This document shows positions 54,345 through 62,154 of a stretch of DNA of 64,000 nt, piece by piece; within the stretch, counting starts at the first letter, position 1, and each line of letters starts with the position of its first letter. The notes below the pieces were generated by a model. The model was given only the letters and a program-made list of their open reading frames with translations. It did no database searches and was not told the origin of the DNA. The stretch spans positions 452,001 through 516,000 of the forward strand of contig NZ_CP054699.1 in NCBI RefSeq assembly GCF_022558445.1, in the 5' to 3' direction. This DNA is from Candidatus Contubernalis alkalaceticus. GTDB lineage: Bacteria; Bacillota; Dethiobacteria; SKNC01. The translations under genes and the position numbers were made by a program.

Positions 54345-54890
54345 ATGCCGGATAAGAGGACAATATGTTCTGTTGCGGATTCCTTAGTGTTTGATTATAT
54401 CCCTAAAAAAATTGGAAACATCATTGACAAAAATATCAAAATTTCTGAAGATATCAGAGCAGCGGTAGTGGGAATGAATGATGAAACTTTATTAGTAACA
54501 GATAAAGGTGCTTATATTATAAAAAAAGGTAAATGCAATTTTTTTTCTTATGATGAGATGCTGGTGGGAAGAAATGTCTCTAGAGTGTATAGAAGGGGTA
54601 GATTTGAAATACCATTGAAGGGGAAGGGAAAGGTCAGGTTACCTGATGAGAGCAAAGAACCGGATTTTGGACCGGATCCAGCTCCAAATGTGGTCAATTT
54701 CCCCTGGTCTAAGGCTGATTTATTTACAAAGGCTAAGGAAATCTTGTCTGTACATAAAGAATTACATGATACTAGAACAGGCGCACCCCATATATCTATA
54801 ATTGAAGACAAGGATTATGTGTCGGAATTAATGAGTGAAATAAGGAAGCTTAATGAGCAGCTGGCAAATTTAAAAGAATTAAAGAAATAA
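54345..54890 (+). CDS. Hypothetical protein with PH-like domain
   Basis: A 181-residue soluble protein. Residues 30-80 have alternating beta strands (ALVVTDKGAYIIKKGK-like pattern; see TLLVTDKGAYIIKK) that resemble bacterial PH-like domains. The C-terminus is a coiled-coil helix rich in Leu and Lys (SEIRKLNEQLANLKELKK). The best start is ATG 54345 after AAGGAG, though ATG 54336 is also in frame. No membrane segment. A strong terminator follows. No characterised family recognised. Confidence 0.65.
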   Translation: MPDKRTICSVADSLVFDYIPKKIGNIIDKNIKISEDIRAAVVGMNDETLLVTDKGAYIIKKGKCNFFSYDEMLVGRNVSRVYRRGRFEIPLKGKGKVRLPDESKEPDFGPDPAPNVVNFPWSKADLFTKAKEILSVHKELHDTRTGAPHISIIEDKDYVSELMSEIRKLNEQLANLKELKK

Positions 54891-54902
54891 TAGAAGACAG
54901 TA

Positions 54903-54937
54903 AAGGCCTGCCCCAGAAAAACCAGGAGGCAGGCCTT
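54903..54937 (+). terminator. Terminator after the PH-like gene
   Basis: AAGGCCTGCC (54903-54912) pairs with GGCAGGCCTT (54928-54937) around a 15-base loop; the tail is only moderately T-rich. Confidence 0.65.
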
Positions 54938-54999
54938 AAGTATTCAAAAGTTTAGAGGGAGCATGATTAAAAATATTTATTTAGGAGCTGACCTTTAGT

Positions 55000-56544
55000 A
55001 TGACGAAAATTTTTTTGAGCAGTAATCTTACCATTCCTAATGATTTTCAGTACCTGTCTGTTGCTTTAAATTATATAAAATCAGTTGCAAATCTTTTTAA
55101 TTTCAGTCAGAAAGAACTCAGGGATATTGAACTGGCGGCGGAGGAGGCAGTCAGCAATGTAATTGAACATGCCTTCCTGCCGGGAGAAACAGCAAGTCTG
55201 GATATTAACTGTGAAGAAACTCCCACAGGTTTAAAAATCAGTATCCATGATCAGGGGATTCCTTTTGACCCAAACTTAACCCCAGAATATCAGCTTACAG
55301 GAGATTTGGAAACTCAGGAGATTACAGGCCTGGGCAGCTACATGATAAAAAAATTGATGGATGAAGTAGAATACTGCAACTTAGGGACTGAGGGCAAGTC
55401 AACCATAATGAAAAAATATTATCCGGCAGATTCAGTTATGGATGATGCTGATCGAGAGACACCGCCTGATGAAAAACCGGATAAAGTTCCGGAGGATAAA
55501 AAGGTTAAGGTGGATGTGCGGCAGATGTTATCAACGGAGGCAGTAGAGGTGTCCAGGTGTTTTTTTGATGCTTACGGTTATTCTTATGTCCATGATAATG
55601 TCTATTACCCTGAAAGATTGGCTGCATTAAATCAGAGCGGAGACATTTACTCGGCAGTTGCGGTGAGCCCCTGGGGAGAAGTGGCTTCACATGCGGCCCT
55701 GGTATATCATAAAGCATTTCCCGGCATTAGCGAATTTGCTATGTTAGCTACTAAAGCTAAATACAGGGGGCAGTCATTAATCAGCAAACTACAACCCAAT
55801 ATTACCATGGAAGCTCTTAATAGAGGCCTCTCAGGATCATTTGCCAACGCTGTTACAAAACATGTTTACTCTCAGCATGTATTAAAAAAATTCGGTTATA
55901 GGGAATGTGGGTTTTTGCTGGCTCATTCTCCTGAAAATACTGTATTTAAAGGTATAACAGAGAAAACTGAACAGAGGGGTACAGTATTAGTTTCCTTTAT
56001 GTTTGTTAATGATCCCAGTTCTGACCCCATAAGTGTTTTTGCTCCTTTAAAACATTGGGACTTTATTAAAAAAATATATGAAAACTTAGGAGTAACGGCC
56101 GTATTAGCCGAAGAAGGGATAAGTGTTAAAGGCCATAATTCTGCTAAAGAAGAACTGGAAAAGAAAAAAATGCAGGCTACCATGGAGGAATTTACCATAA
56201 ACCCCCGCAGGATGTCCGCTATCATTAGATTTAAACAAATCGGGGCAGACTTTAAAAGCTGCATACATAAAATTCTCTACCAAATAAAAAAAGAGAAACT
56301 GCAGGTAGCTGAGCTTTTTTTGAGTTTGAAAGATCCTGCCACGCCGGAAGCAGCAGAAATACTGGAAGAAATTGGTTTCCTGGTTACGGGTATAATACCG
56401 GGAACCACTGATGGCGATTTATTAATCATGCAGTACTTTAATGGAATAGTGATTGATTATGATCAAATAATTTTGGCATCAGAAAAGGTCCGGGATATGT
56501 TGACCTATATCCGCCAAAATGATCCGTTAGAAGGAGGAAACTAA
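55000..56544 (+). CDS. Fused HATPase (anti-sigma-like) and GNAT acetyltransferase
   Basis: A 514-residue fusion. Residues 1-150 are an RsbW/SpoIIAB-like HATPase: N-box EEAVSNVIEHAF, G1 DQGIPFDP, G2 GLGSYMI. A charged linker (about 150-170) leads to a GNAT-like domain (about 172-330) with FAMLATKAKYRGQSLISKL, the acetyl-CoA binding loop pattern. A third segment (330-514) of mixed alpha/beta is similar in part to a second GNAT-like repeat (AVLAEEGISVKG; LFLSLKDPATPEA). The HATPase group phosphorylates anti-sigma antagonists or binds sigma factors; the fused acyltransferase role is unknown. Neighbours do not include an STAS partner. Confidence 0.8.
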   Translation: MTKIFLSSNLTIPNDFQYLSVALNYIKSVANLFNFSQKELRDIELAAEEAVSNVIEHAFLPGETASLDINCEETPTGLKISIHDQGIPFDPNLTPEYQLTGDLETQEITGLGSYMIKKLMDEVEYCNLGTEGKSTIMKKYYPADSVMDDADRETPPDEKPDKVPEDKKVKVDVRQMLSTEAVEVSRCFFDAYGYSYVHDNVYYPERLAALNQSGDIYSAVAVSPWGEVASHAALVYHKAFPGISEFAMLATKAKYRGQSLISKLQPNITMEALNRGLSGSFANAVTKHVYSQHVLKKFGYRECGFLLAHSPENTVFKGITEKTEQRGTVLVSFMFVNDPSSDPISVFAPLKHWDFIKKIYENLGVTAVLAEEGISVKGHNSAKEELEKKKMQATMEEFTINPRRMSAIIRFKQIGADFKSCIHKILYQIKKEKLQVAELFLSLKDPATPEAAEILEEIGFLVTGIIPGTTDGDLLIMQYFNGIVIDYDQIILASEKVRDMLTYIRQNDPLEGGN

Positions 56545-56641
56545 AGAGTCAACGCAGCCTTTTTGATGTTGGATTCTCTGGTTAAGAGGGGAGCTCACAT
56601 TATTTTGCTGAAGATACTGCCCAGGAAGTTTTTAAAATGAA

Positions 56642-56671
56642 AAACATAGCTGAAAAGTTATGTTTTTTTTA
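56642..56671 (+). terminator. Terminator after the HATPase-GNAT gene
   Basis: AAACATAGCT, four-base loop, AGTTATGTTT (one G-U pair) then a run of T. The remaining bases before 56815 hold an extended -10-like TG-T-TATAAT at about 56758-56766 and no gene. Confidence 0.75.
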
Positions 56672-56814
56672 TTTTAAGAATATTTATGCCGGGGACAGTA
56701 AAGCTGGACATTTTTCGGCAGGAATTCACCTTTTAGTCAACTAGAATTCACAGACCCTTGTTATAATAAACTATCTTAAAAAAGGAGAGAATAAGAAGAA
56801 ACTGGAGGGAGGGT

Positions 56815-56889
56815 ATGATTATTTTAAAACTGTTTGAAACTTGTTATAAATTTATAGATAGAGAGGAATTGTTCAATGTACATTGTTAA
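56815..56889 (+). CDS. 24-residue upstream ORF overlapping the permease start
   Basis: ATG 56815 follows the strong site GGAGGGAGGG and opens a 25-codon frame (MIILKLFETC...) ending in TAA inside the permease gene, which starts at 56876 in another frame. The overlap of 14 bases would couple termination of the short peptide to initiation of the permease. Coding status is uncertain, but the ribosome site is better than that of the permease itself. Confidence 0.45.
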   Translation: MIILKLFETCYKFIDREELFNVHC

Positions 56890-58411
56890 AAATGCTTTTA
56901 AAAGTATCAGCAGAGCTAAGGGAAGAAATTTTCTAATACTGATTATCGCTTTTGTAATTGCAGTATCTGCCTGTGTTTCTCTTAGCATTAGAAATGGTGC
57001 GGACTCAGCAAAAGTTGCTTCCTTGGATTTGATGCAGATTACAGCCCAAATTGGAATAAACCGGCAAGGGGTTTTGGGGGACAGAGAGCTAACTCAAGCA
57101 GCCAGGAATCAAGCATTAGGCAGTTTAGAAGGGTTATCCATAGAAGAAATGGCCTATTATGCAGGTTCTGAGTATGTCAAGGAATTTTACTATACGAATA
57201 CTTCCACACTAGATGGAAGTGATTCCTTGGAGCCGGTAGATATATCACTCATAACCGAAGAGACTACTGATGAAACTCAGCCTTTTGAAATGCCAGGGGG
57301 AAACAGAAATTTTAACCGTATGGGTGTTCAAGGAGATTTTACAGTCATTGGCTATAGCCATCATAACGCAATGACAGCCTTTATTAATGGCACATCTAAA
57401 ATAACTGAAGGAACGGTGTTTGATGAATCATCTGAGGAGCTGCAAGGTGTAATAAGCGATGAACTTGCTTTGTTAAATGATTTAGAAGTGGGAGATACAA
57501 TCACATTAGCAAATCCCAACGATGATGAAGAAACATACGAAATAACAATTATTGGAATCTATAACAACAGTGAATCTTCTGTGAACCAGAGCGATATGAT
57601 GATTGGATTTAATGCTGCATCCGACCCTGCTAACCAGATTTATATGAGCAGTGCGGCAGTAGGTGCTATTTTAGAGAAGTCATTAGCAATCGCGACTGTA
57701 GAAGTAAATGAAGATACAGGATTTGAATTTACTACGGCGCTAAGAACACAGATATCTGGAACATATGTTTTTTCAGCTATAGAAGATTACGAGAAGTTTA
57801 AAGTGGATGCAGTATCCATGGGATTGGATGATGCCATGTATACAATTACATCTTCCGATATTTCTGCTTATGAACAGAGTATGCTGCCATTAGAAAACTT
57901 AAGTAAATATGCTGCGTCCTTTTTAGTAGTGGTACTGTTAATAGGAGCAATAATCCTAGTTGTATTCAATGTCTTTGCAATCCGGGAAAGAAAATATGAA
58001 ATCGGTGTATTAGCGGCAATAGGAATGGATAAACCTAAAATATCTTTGCAGTTCATAATGGAAACTTTTTTTGTGATGTTTGTTGCAATTGTCATTGGAG
58101 CAGCTGTTGGCTCGGCAGTTTCTGTTCCGGTAGCAGACGTACTACTGGAAAGCCAAGTTACCTCGGTAATAGCTAGTGTAGAAACGACAAATGAAAATTT
58201 TGGGGGTGGATTTCAAGGAAGATTTGGCGATATTAATGCATTAACAAGTGAAACGACAGAATATGTCTCAGACATTACCGCCAGTGTGGACATGCTTGTG
58301 ATGATGCAGCTTCTGGCTATAGGCTTTCTGCTGGCATTAATCTCCAGTGCCTCCGCTGTAATATCCATTCTAAGATATGAGCCTTTAGAAATATTAAGCA
58401 ATAGGTCATAA
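56876..58411 (+). CDS. MacB/FtsX-type ABC permease
   Basis: A 511-residue permease with one N-terminal helix (about residues 19-40), an extracytoplasmic domain of about 300 residues, and three C-terminal helices (about 340-365, 395-420, 470-500). The SFLVVVLLIGAIILVVFNVF and REYEIGVL-like REKYEIGVLAAIGMDK segments mark the FtsX/MacB fold, which works as a mechanotransmitter, not a classic pore. It pairs with the ATPase gene 16 bases downstream. Such systems in Firmicutes often export or remove peptides and are next to two-component genes, as here. Confidence 0.88.
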   Translation: MYIVKNAFKSISRAKGRNFLILIIAFVIAVSACVSLSIRNGADSAKVASLDLMQITAQIGINRQGVLGDRELTQAARNQALGSLEGLSIEEMAYYAGSEYVKEFYYTNTSTLDGSDSLEPVDISLITEETTDETQPFEMPGGNRNFNRMGVQGDFTVIGYSHHNAMTAFINGTSKITEGTVFDESSEELQGVISDELALLNDLEVGDTITLANPNDDEETYEITIIGIYNNSESSVNQSDMMIGFNAASDPANQIYMSSAAVGAILEKSLAIATVEVNEDTGFEFTTALRTQISGTYVFSAIEDYEKFKVDAVSMGLDDAMYTITSSDISAYEQSMLPLENLSKYAASFLVVVLLIGAIILVVFNVFAIRERKYEIGVLAAIGMDKPKISLQFIMETFFVMFVAIVIGAAVGSAVSVPVADVLLESQVTSVIASVETTNENFGGGFQGRFGDINALTSETTEYVSDITASVDMLVMMQLLAIGFLLALISSASAVISILRYEPLEILSNRS

Positions 58412-58426
58412 GGGGGAGGTTTATAT

Positions 58427-59092
58427 ATGAGTATATTTACTTTAAGCAATATCAGTTATGCGTATGGCAATAAAGCGAAAGAAGTCCTAAGCGATTTAAA
58501 TTATAAATTTGAAGAAGGAAAGATCTATGCAATTGTAGGAAAATCCGGTGCCGGCAAGACGACTTTGCTCTCTTTGCTTTCGGGCCTGACTAAACCGACA
58601 AAGGGTACAATACAATTTGATGAAACAAATATCACCCGGATTAATTCATACAAATATAGAAGCCAATTTGTAGGGGTAATCTTTCAGAGCTATAATTTGC
58701 TTCCTCATCTAACCGCAGCAGAAAATGTTGTTTTATCAATAGATGTATCTGGAAAGAAAATTGAAAATAAAAAGATGAAAGCATTGGAACTGTTAGAATC
58801 TGTGGGAATAGATGAAGTGACTGCAAATAGACGTATTTTAAAGTTGTCTGGAGGAGAGCAGCAAAGAGTTGCCATTGCAAGAACTCTGTCTTATGATCCA
58901 AAGGTAATATTAGCTGATGAACCTACAGGCAATGTGGATGGAGAAACTGAAAAAAACATTATGGAAATATTTCGCAAGCTAGTGGTGGTAGAACAAAAGT
59001 GTGTTATCATTGTGACACACTCTCCAGAAGTTGCGAGAATGTCAGATGTTGTTTATGAGTTGAAAAAATCTGAGTCTTTGATTAATGTATAA
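58427..59092 (+). CDS. ABC ATPase of the MacB/LolD type
   Basis: A 221-residue ATPase: Walker A GKSGAGKTTLL, Q-loop FQSYNLLPHLTAAENV, signature LSGGEQQRVAIARTL, Walker B VILADEPTGNVD and switch VTHSPE. Very short C-terminal extension, normal for LolD/MacB ATPases. It energises the permease encoded just upstream. ATG 58427 follows GGGGGAGG. The two-component genes further on may control it. Confidence 0.95.
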   Translation: MSIFTLSNISYAYGNKAKEVLSDLNYKFEEGKIYAIVGKSGAGKTTLLSLLSGLTKPTKGTIQFDETNITRINSYKYRSQFVGVIFQSYNLLPHLTAAENVVLSIDVSGKKIENKKMKALELLESVGIDEVTANRRILKLSGGEQQRVAIARTLSYDPKVILADEPTGNVDGETEKNIMEIFRKLVVVEQKCVIIVTHSPEVARMSDVVYELKKSESLINV

Positions 59093-59266
59093 TATTTGTT
59101 TTATGGTGAACTAATGATCGCCTTTTTGTTAATTAAAAATCACATACCTTGGTGCAGTGAGACCATACCAAGGGGGGAAATATTCAGACAGTCATCATGC
59201 AGCCATCACATACATTGGTTATACTAGGATAAAGAAAGGGTGATGTGTAAGGGACCTTGATAACCG

Positions 59267-59304
59267 AACAAACAAAACAAACAAATAAAACAAACAAAAC
59301 AAAG
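59267..59304 (+). repeat. CAAA-rich low-complexity leader
   Basis: About 38 bases of AACAAAC/AAATAAAAC repeats, with almost no T or G, directly upstream of the ribosome site of the secreted protein gene. It should be unstructured in RNA. Confidence 0.85.
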
Positions 59305-59323
59305 AAATGGGAGAATGAATCAA

Positions 59324-59803
59324 ATGAAAACAAACAAAGTTCTCGGAAGTATTTGTGTAGTGGTTCTTGTGGCAATTTTAGGAGTTGGCGCTGCCTTTGC
59401 TGCACCTGCTGAAAGCACAATCGACACCACAGAATCTGTTATATGTGACAGAATGGCAAAATGGGAACGCACTGCTTTAACAGATGAGCAGAGGGAGGAA
59501 ATGGAAGCAAGGAAAGCCAGCATGGAAGCTACTCAGGAGAAGTGGACACAATTAACAGATAAGCAGAAAGAGGAAATTTATGCCCTGAGAGAAAAAGCTG
59601 CAGATATTGACAGTCAAATCATTGATAAATACTTGCAATGGGATCTTTTGGATGAGGAAATGGCAGCACTGATGAAGGAACGACTGTCCGAAGGTATGTT
59701 CATGATGCGGGAAAACGATAGAATGCCCATGCCCGGCGGCAGAGGAGCCCATGGAAGAGGGGGATTTAAGGGTGCTCCTCCAGCCGAAGCTACAACAGAA
59801 TGA
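59324..59803 (+). CDS. Secreted small protein with helical Spy/DUF2680-like repeats
   Basis: A 159-residue protein with a cleavable signal peptide (hydrophobic residues 8-25, then AFAAPA). The mature part is a charged helical domain with LTDEQREEMEARKASME and LTDKQKEEIYALREKA repeats, as in DUF2680 and in the CpxP/Spy family of periplasmic chaperones. A Gly/Arg/Pro-rich tail follows (PGGRGAHGRGG). I chose ATG 59324, ten bases after GGGAG. It lies between an ABC exporter and a two-component system, suggesting a role in envelope stress. Function inferred only. Confidence 0.75.
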   Translation: MKTNKVLGSICVVVLVAILGVGAAFAAPAESTIDTTESVICDRMAKWERTALTDEQREEMEARKASMEATQEKWTQLTDKQKEEIYALREKAADIDSQIIDKYLQWDLLDEEMAALMKERLSEGMFMMRENDRMPMPGGRGAHGRGGFKGAPPAEATTE

Positions 59804-59825
59804 TACCGTTTAATGGTTGAAACCA

Positions 59826-59876
59826 GGCTCTATGTGAACGGGCATGCCCCGTTTGCATAGGGCTTTAGCTCTTTTT
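59826..59876 (+). terminator. Terminator after the secreted protein gene
   Basis: A stem of about 15 pairs: outer GC-CTATG/CATAG-GC arms and inner AACGGG/CCCGTT (59826-59863), with a small symmetrical internal loop, then a T-rich tail ending in CTTTTT. Confidence 0.75.
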
Positions 59877-59952
59877 GGGGATAGTATAGTTGGTTTGAGA
59901 TTCTTCTTTAGTGTATAATTGATTCGTATAAATTAATCTGCGAGGTATGGAT

Positions 59953-60624
59953 ATGTATAGGATATTAATAACCGATGACGAGGAAAAGATCAGAATGCTG
60001 ATTAGAAAATACGCACTTTTTGAGGGGCACCAGGTTTTTGAGGCGTCTAATGGTATGGATGCTGTGGAGATGTGCAAGAAGCAGAAGTTCGACATCATTA
60101 TTATGGACATAATGATGCCGGAACTGGACGGTTTTTCTGCGGTCAGAGAGATTAGAAAGAGCCAGGACACACCGGTTCTGATGCTGTCTGCCCGAGGGGA
60201 GGAATACGATAAGATCCATGGTTTTGAACTGGGTGCGGATGACTATGTGGTGAAGCCATTTTCACCTAAGGAACTGATGATGCGCTTGGAAGCTATTATG
60301 AAACGGACAACAAAAGGGAGTCAATTCAGGCATGAACTCTTTGTCAAAGAAGGACTGAAAGCTGATTTTACCGCCCGGAGGATTATGATTGACGGCAGCA
60401 ACATAGAGCTGCCTCCCAAAGCATTTGATCTCATCTTTTATATGATTCGTAACCAAAATATTGCACTCACCAGGGAAAAGCTCATTACAGAAGTGTGGGG
60501 ATATGAATATTGCGGCGATGATCGGACACTGGACACCCATATCAAGCTGCTGCGTAAATCCTTGGGCCAATATGCCAACTTGATAACTACGCTGCGTGGT
60601 GTGGGGTATCGATTCGAAGGATAA
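59953..60624 (+). CDS. OmpR-family response regulator
   Basis: A 223-residue regulator with receiver motifs LITDDEEK, IIIMDIMMPE (phospho-acceptor Asp about residue 51), MLSARG and VKPFSP, then a winged-helix with LPPKAFDLIFYMI and TLDTHIKLLRKSL. I chose ATG 59953, six bases after GAGGT, over ATG 59947. The kinase gene follows 52 bases later. It probably controls the neighbouring ABC exporter and secreted-protein genes, which is inference from position. Confidence 0.94.
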   Translation: MYRILITDDEEKIRMLIRKYALFEGHQVFEASNGMDAVEMCKKQKFDIIIMDIMMPELDGFSAVREIRKSQDTPVLMLSARGEEYDKIHGFELGADDYVVKPFSPKELMMRLEAIMKRTTKGSQFRHELFVKEGLKADFTARRIMIDGSNIELPPKAFDLIFYMIRNQNIALTREKLITEVWGYEYCGDDRTLDTHIKLLRKSLGQYANLITTLRGVGYRFEG

Positions 60625-60676
60625 TGGATGGATTGTCTGCCTGATTGTAAGGGACCGAGGCTGGAAGAGGTGAAAC

Positions 60677-62128
60677 ATGAAAAGTATCAGTATAAAATGG
60701 AAAATTTATTTCTTTCTGCTGGGTTTCTGTGCTTTATTGCTGCTGATCTTATGGCTGTCCCAGGTTGTATTTTTGGATCAGTTTTACAGGTTTGTTAAGA
60801 TTGGCGAAATCAAAAGCAGCGCGGCGTCCGTTGAGAAGAGTCTGGACAGCACTAATTTGGAGGAACTGGTGGAGCGGATCGCAATAGATAACGATGTTTG
60901 TATCGAAATCTTATCCGAAAACGGAAACGCATTGTATTCCTCCGGCACGTTGCGGGACAGTGTCATACTTACTATGTTACCCTTTGAGAAGGTTCGGCTG
61001 TTGGCCAGCGCACAGGAACATGGCGGAGAGCTTATGGTTTACTACAATCGGGAGAGCCTTCGTGAATCTTTATTCCCCAACGCTGAATCAACCAGGCGAA
61101 TTCCTTCCATTGATATCGGGAGACAGAGTTCTTTAATCTATGCAAAAATTATGGCTGATGGAGATGGAAATACGGTGGCGGTGTTGATTAATTCCGTAAT
61201 CGCTCCTGTGGATGCGACGGTGAATACGCTTCGGATCCAGTTATATTATATTACGGGTTTCATGCTGGTGTTCTCTATTATTTTGGCCTTTATCATTGCA
61301 AAAAGGGTGTCAACGCCCATTGAAAAAATAAACGAAAGCGCAAAGACCCTGGCGAAAGGAGATTATGGCACTTTTTTTTCCGGAGGTGGCTATCGGGAAA
61401 TCGATGAGCTTGCGGATACCCTTAACCATACTGCAAAGGAACTGTCTAAGGTGGAAAAACTAAGACAGGAGCTGATCGCAAACATTTCTCACGACCTGCG
61501 GACACCTCTTACCTTGATCAGCGGTTATGCGGAGGCAATGTGTGACTTGCCCGGTGAAATGAGCGAGGAGAATGCGCAGATCATTGTGGGAGAGACCAAA
61601 CGTCTGACAACCCTGGTCAACGATGTGTTGGATATCTCGAAACTGCAGTCCGGTATGCAGCAGATCAATCCCGCCCGCTATGGTTTGACAGAAAGTATTG
61701 GCAATATAGTGAACAGGTTAAATGCCCTTTTGAAAAAAGATGGCTATACTATCGAATTTTTACGGGATGCAGAGGTGACGGTTTACGCCGATGAGTCACT
61801 GATTTCTCAGGCGTTCTATAATCTGTTAATCAATGGAATCAACTACGTGGGCAGCGACAAGATGGTAACAGTAAAGCAAACCTTGGCGGATACATGGGTG
61901 AAGATCCAGGTAATCGACAACGGGGAGGGAATTGAAGAGGAATTCCTGCCCCATATTTGGGATAGGTACTTCAAGGTAGACAAGACTCATCGGCGTGCGG
62001 TAACGGGGACTGGGTTGGGGCTTTCCATTGTGAGATCTATCATCCAACTGCATGGAGGAGAATATGGCGTTTTCTCGAAACCCAGGGAGGGCAGTGTGTT
62101 CTGGTTTGCACTGCAATATGAGAAGTGA
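60677..62128 (+). CDS. Sensor histidine kinase
   Basis: A 483-residue kinase. Helices at about 10-30 and 190-212 flank a sensor domain of about 155 residues. HAMP follows (AKRVSTPIEKINESAKTLAK), then the phospho-acceptor helix LIANISHDLRTPLTLISGYA (His about residue 272), N-box NLLINGINYV, G1 DNGEGIEE and G2 GTGLGLSIVRSI. RBS AGAGGTG precedes the ATG. It is the partner of the regulator directly upstream. Ligand unknown; cationic peptides or envelope stress are plausible given the neighbours. Confidence 0.94.
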   Translation: MKSISIKWKIYFFLLGFCALLLLILWLSQVVFLDQFYRFVKIGEIKSSAASVEKSLDSTNLEELVERIAIDNDVCIEILSENGNALYSSGTLRDSVILTMLPFEKVRLLASAQEHGGELMVYYNRESLRESLFPNAESTRRIPSIDIGRQSSLIYAKIMADGDGNTVAVLINSVIAPVDATVNTLRIQLYYITGFMLVFSIILAFIIAKRVSTPIEKINESAKTLAKGDYGTFFSGGGYREIDELADTLNHTAKELSKVEKLRQELIANISHDLRTPLTLISGYAEAMCDLPGEMSEENAQIIVGETKRLTTLVNDVLDISKLQSGMQQINPARYGLTESIGNIVNRLNALLKKDGYTIEFLRDAEVTVYADESLISQAFYNLLINGINYVGSDKMVTVKQTLADTWVKIQVIDNGEGIEEEFLPHIWDRYFKVDKTHRRAVTGTGLGLSIVRSIIQLHGGEYGVFSKPREGSVFWFALQYEK

Positions 62129-62154
62129 AACTAAAAACTTTGGTTTTTATTATT

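Noticed and set aside
56560-56640. Short 24-codon ORF after the HATPase-GNAT gene (starting MLDSLVKRG)
   Set aside because: No ribosome site and not linked to a neighbour; probably chance.
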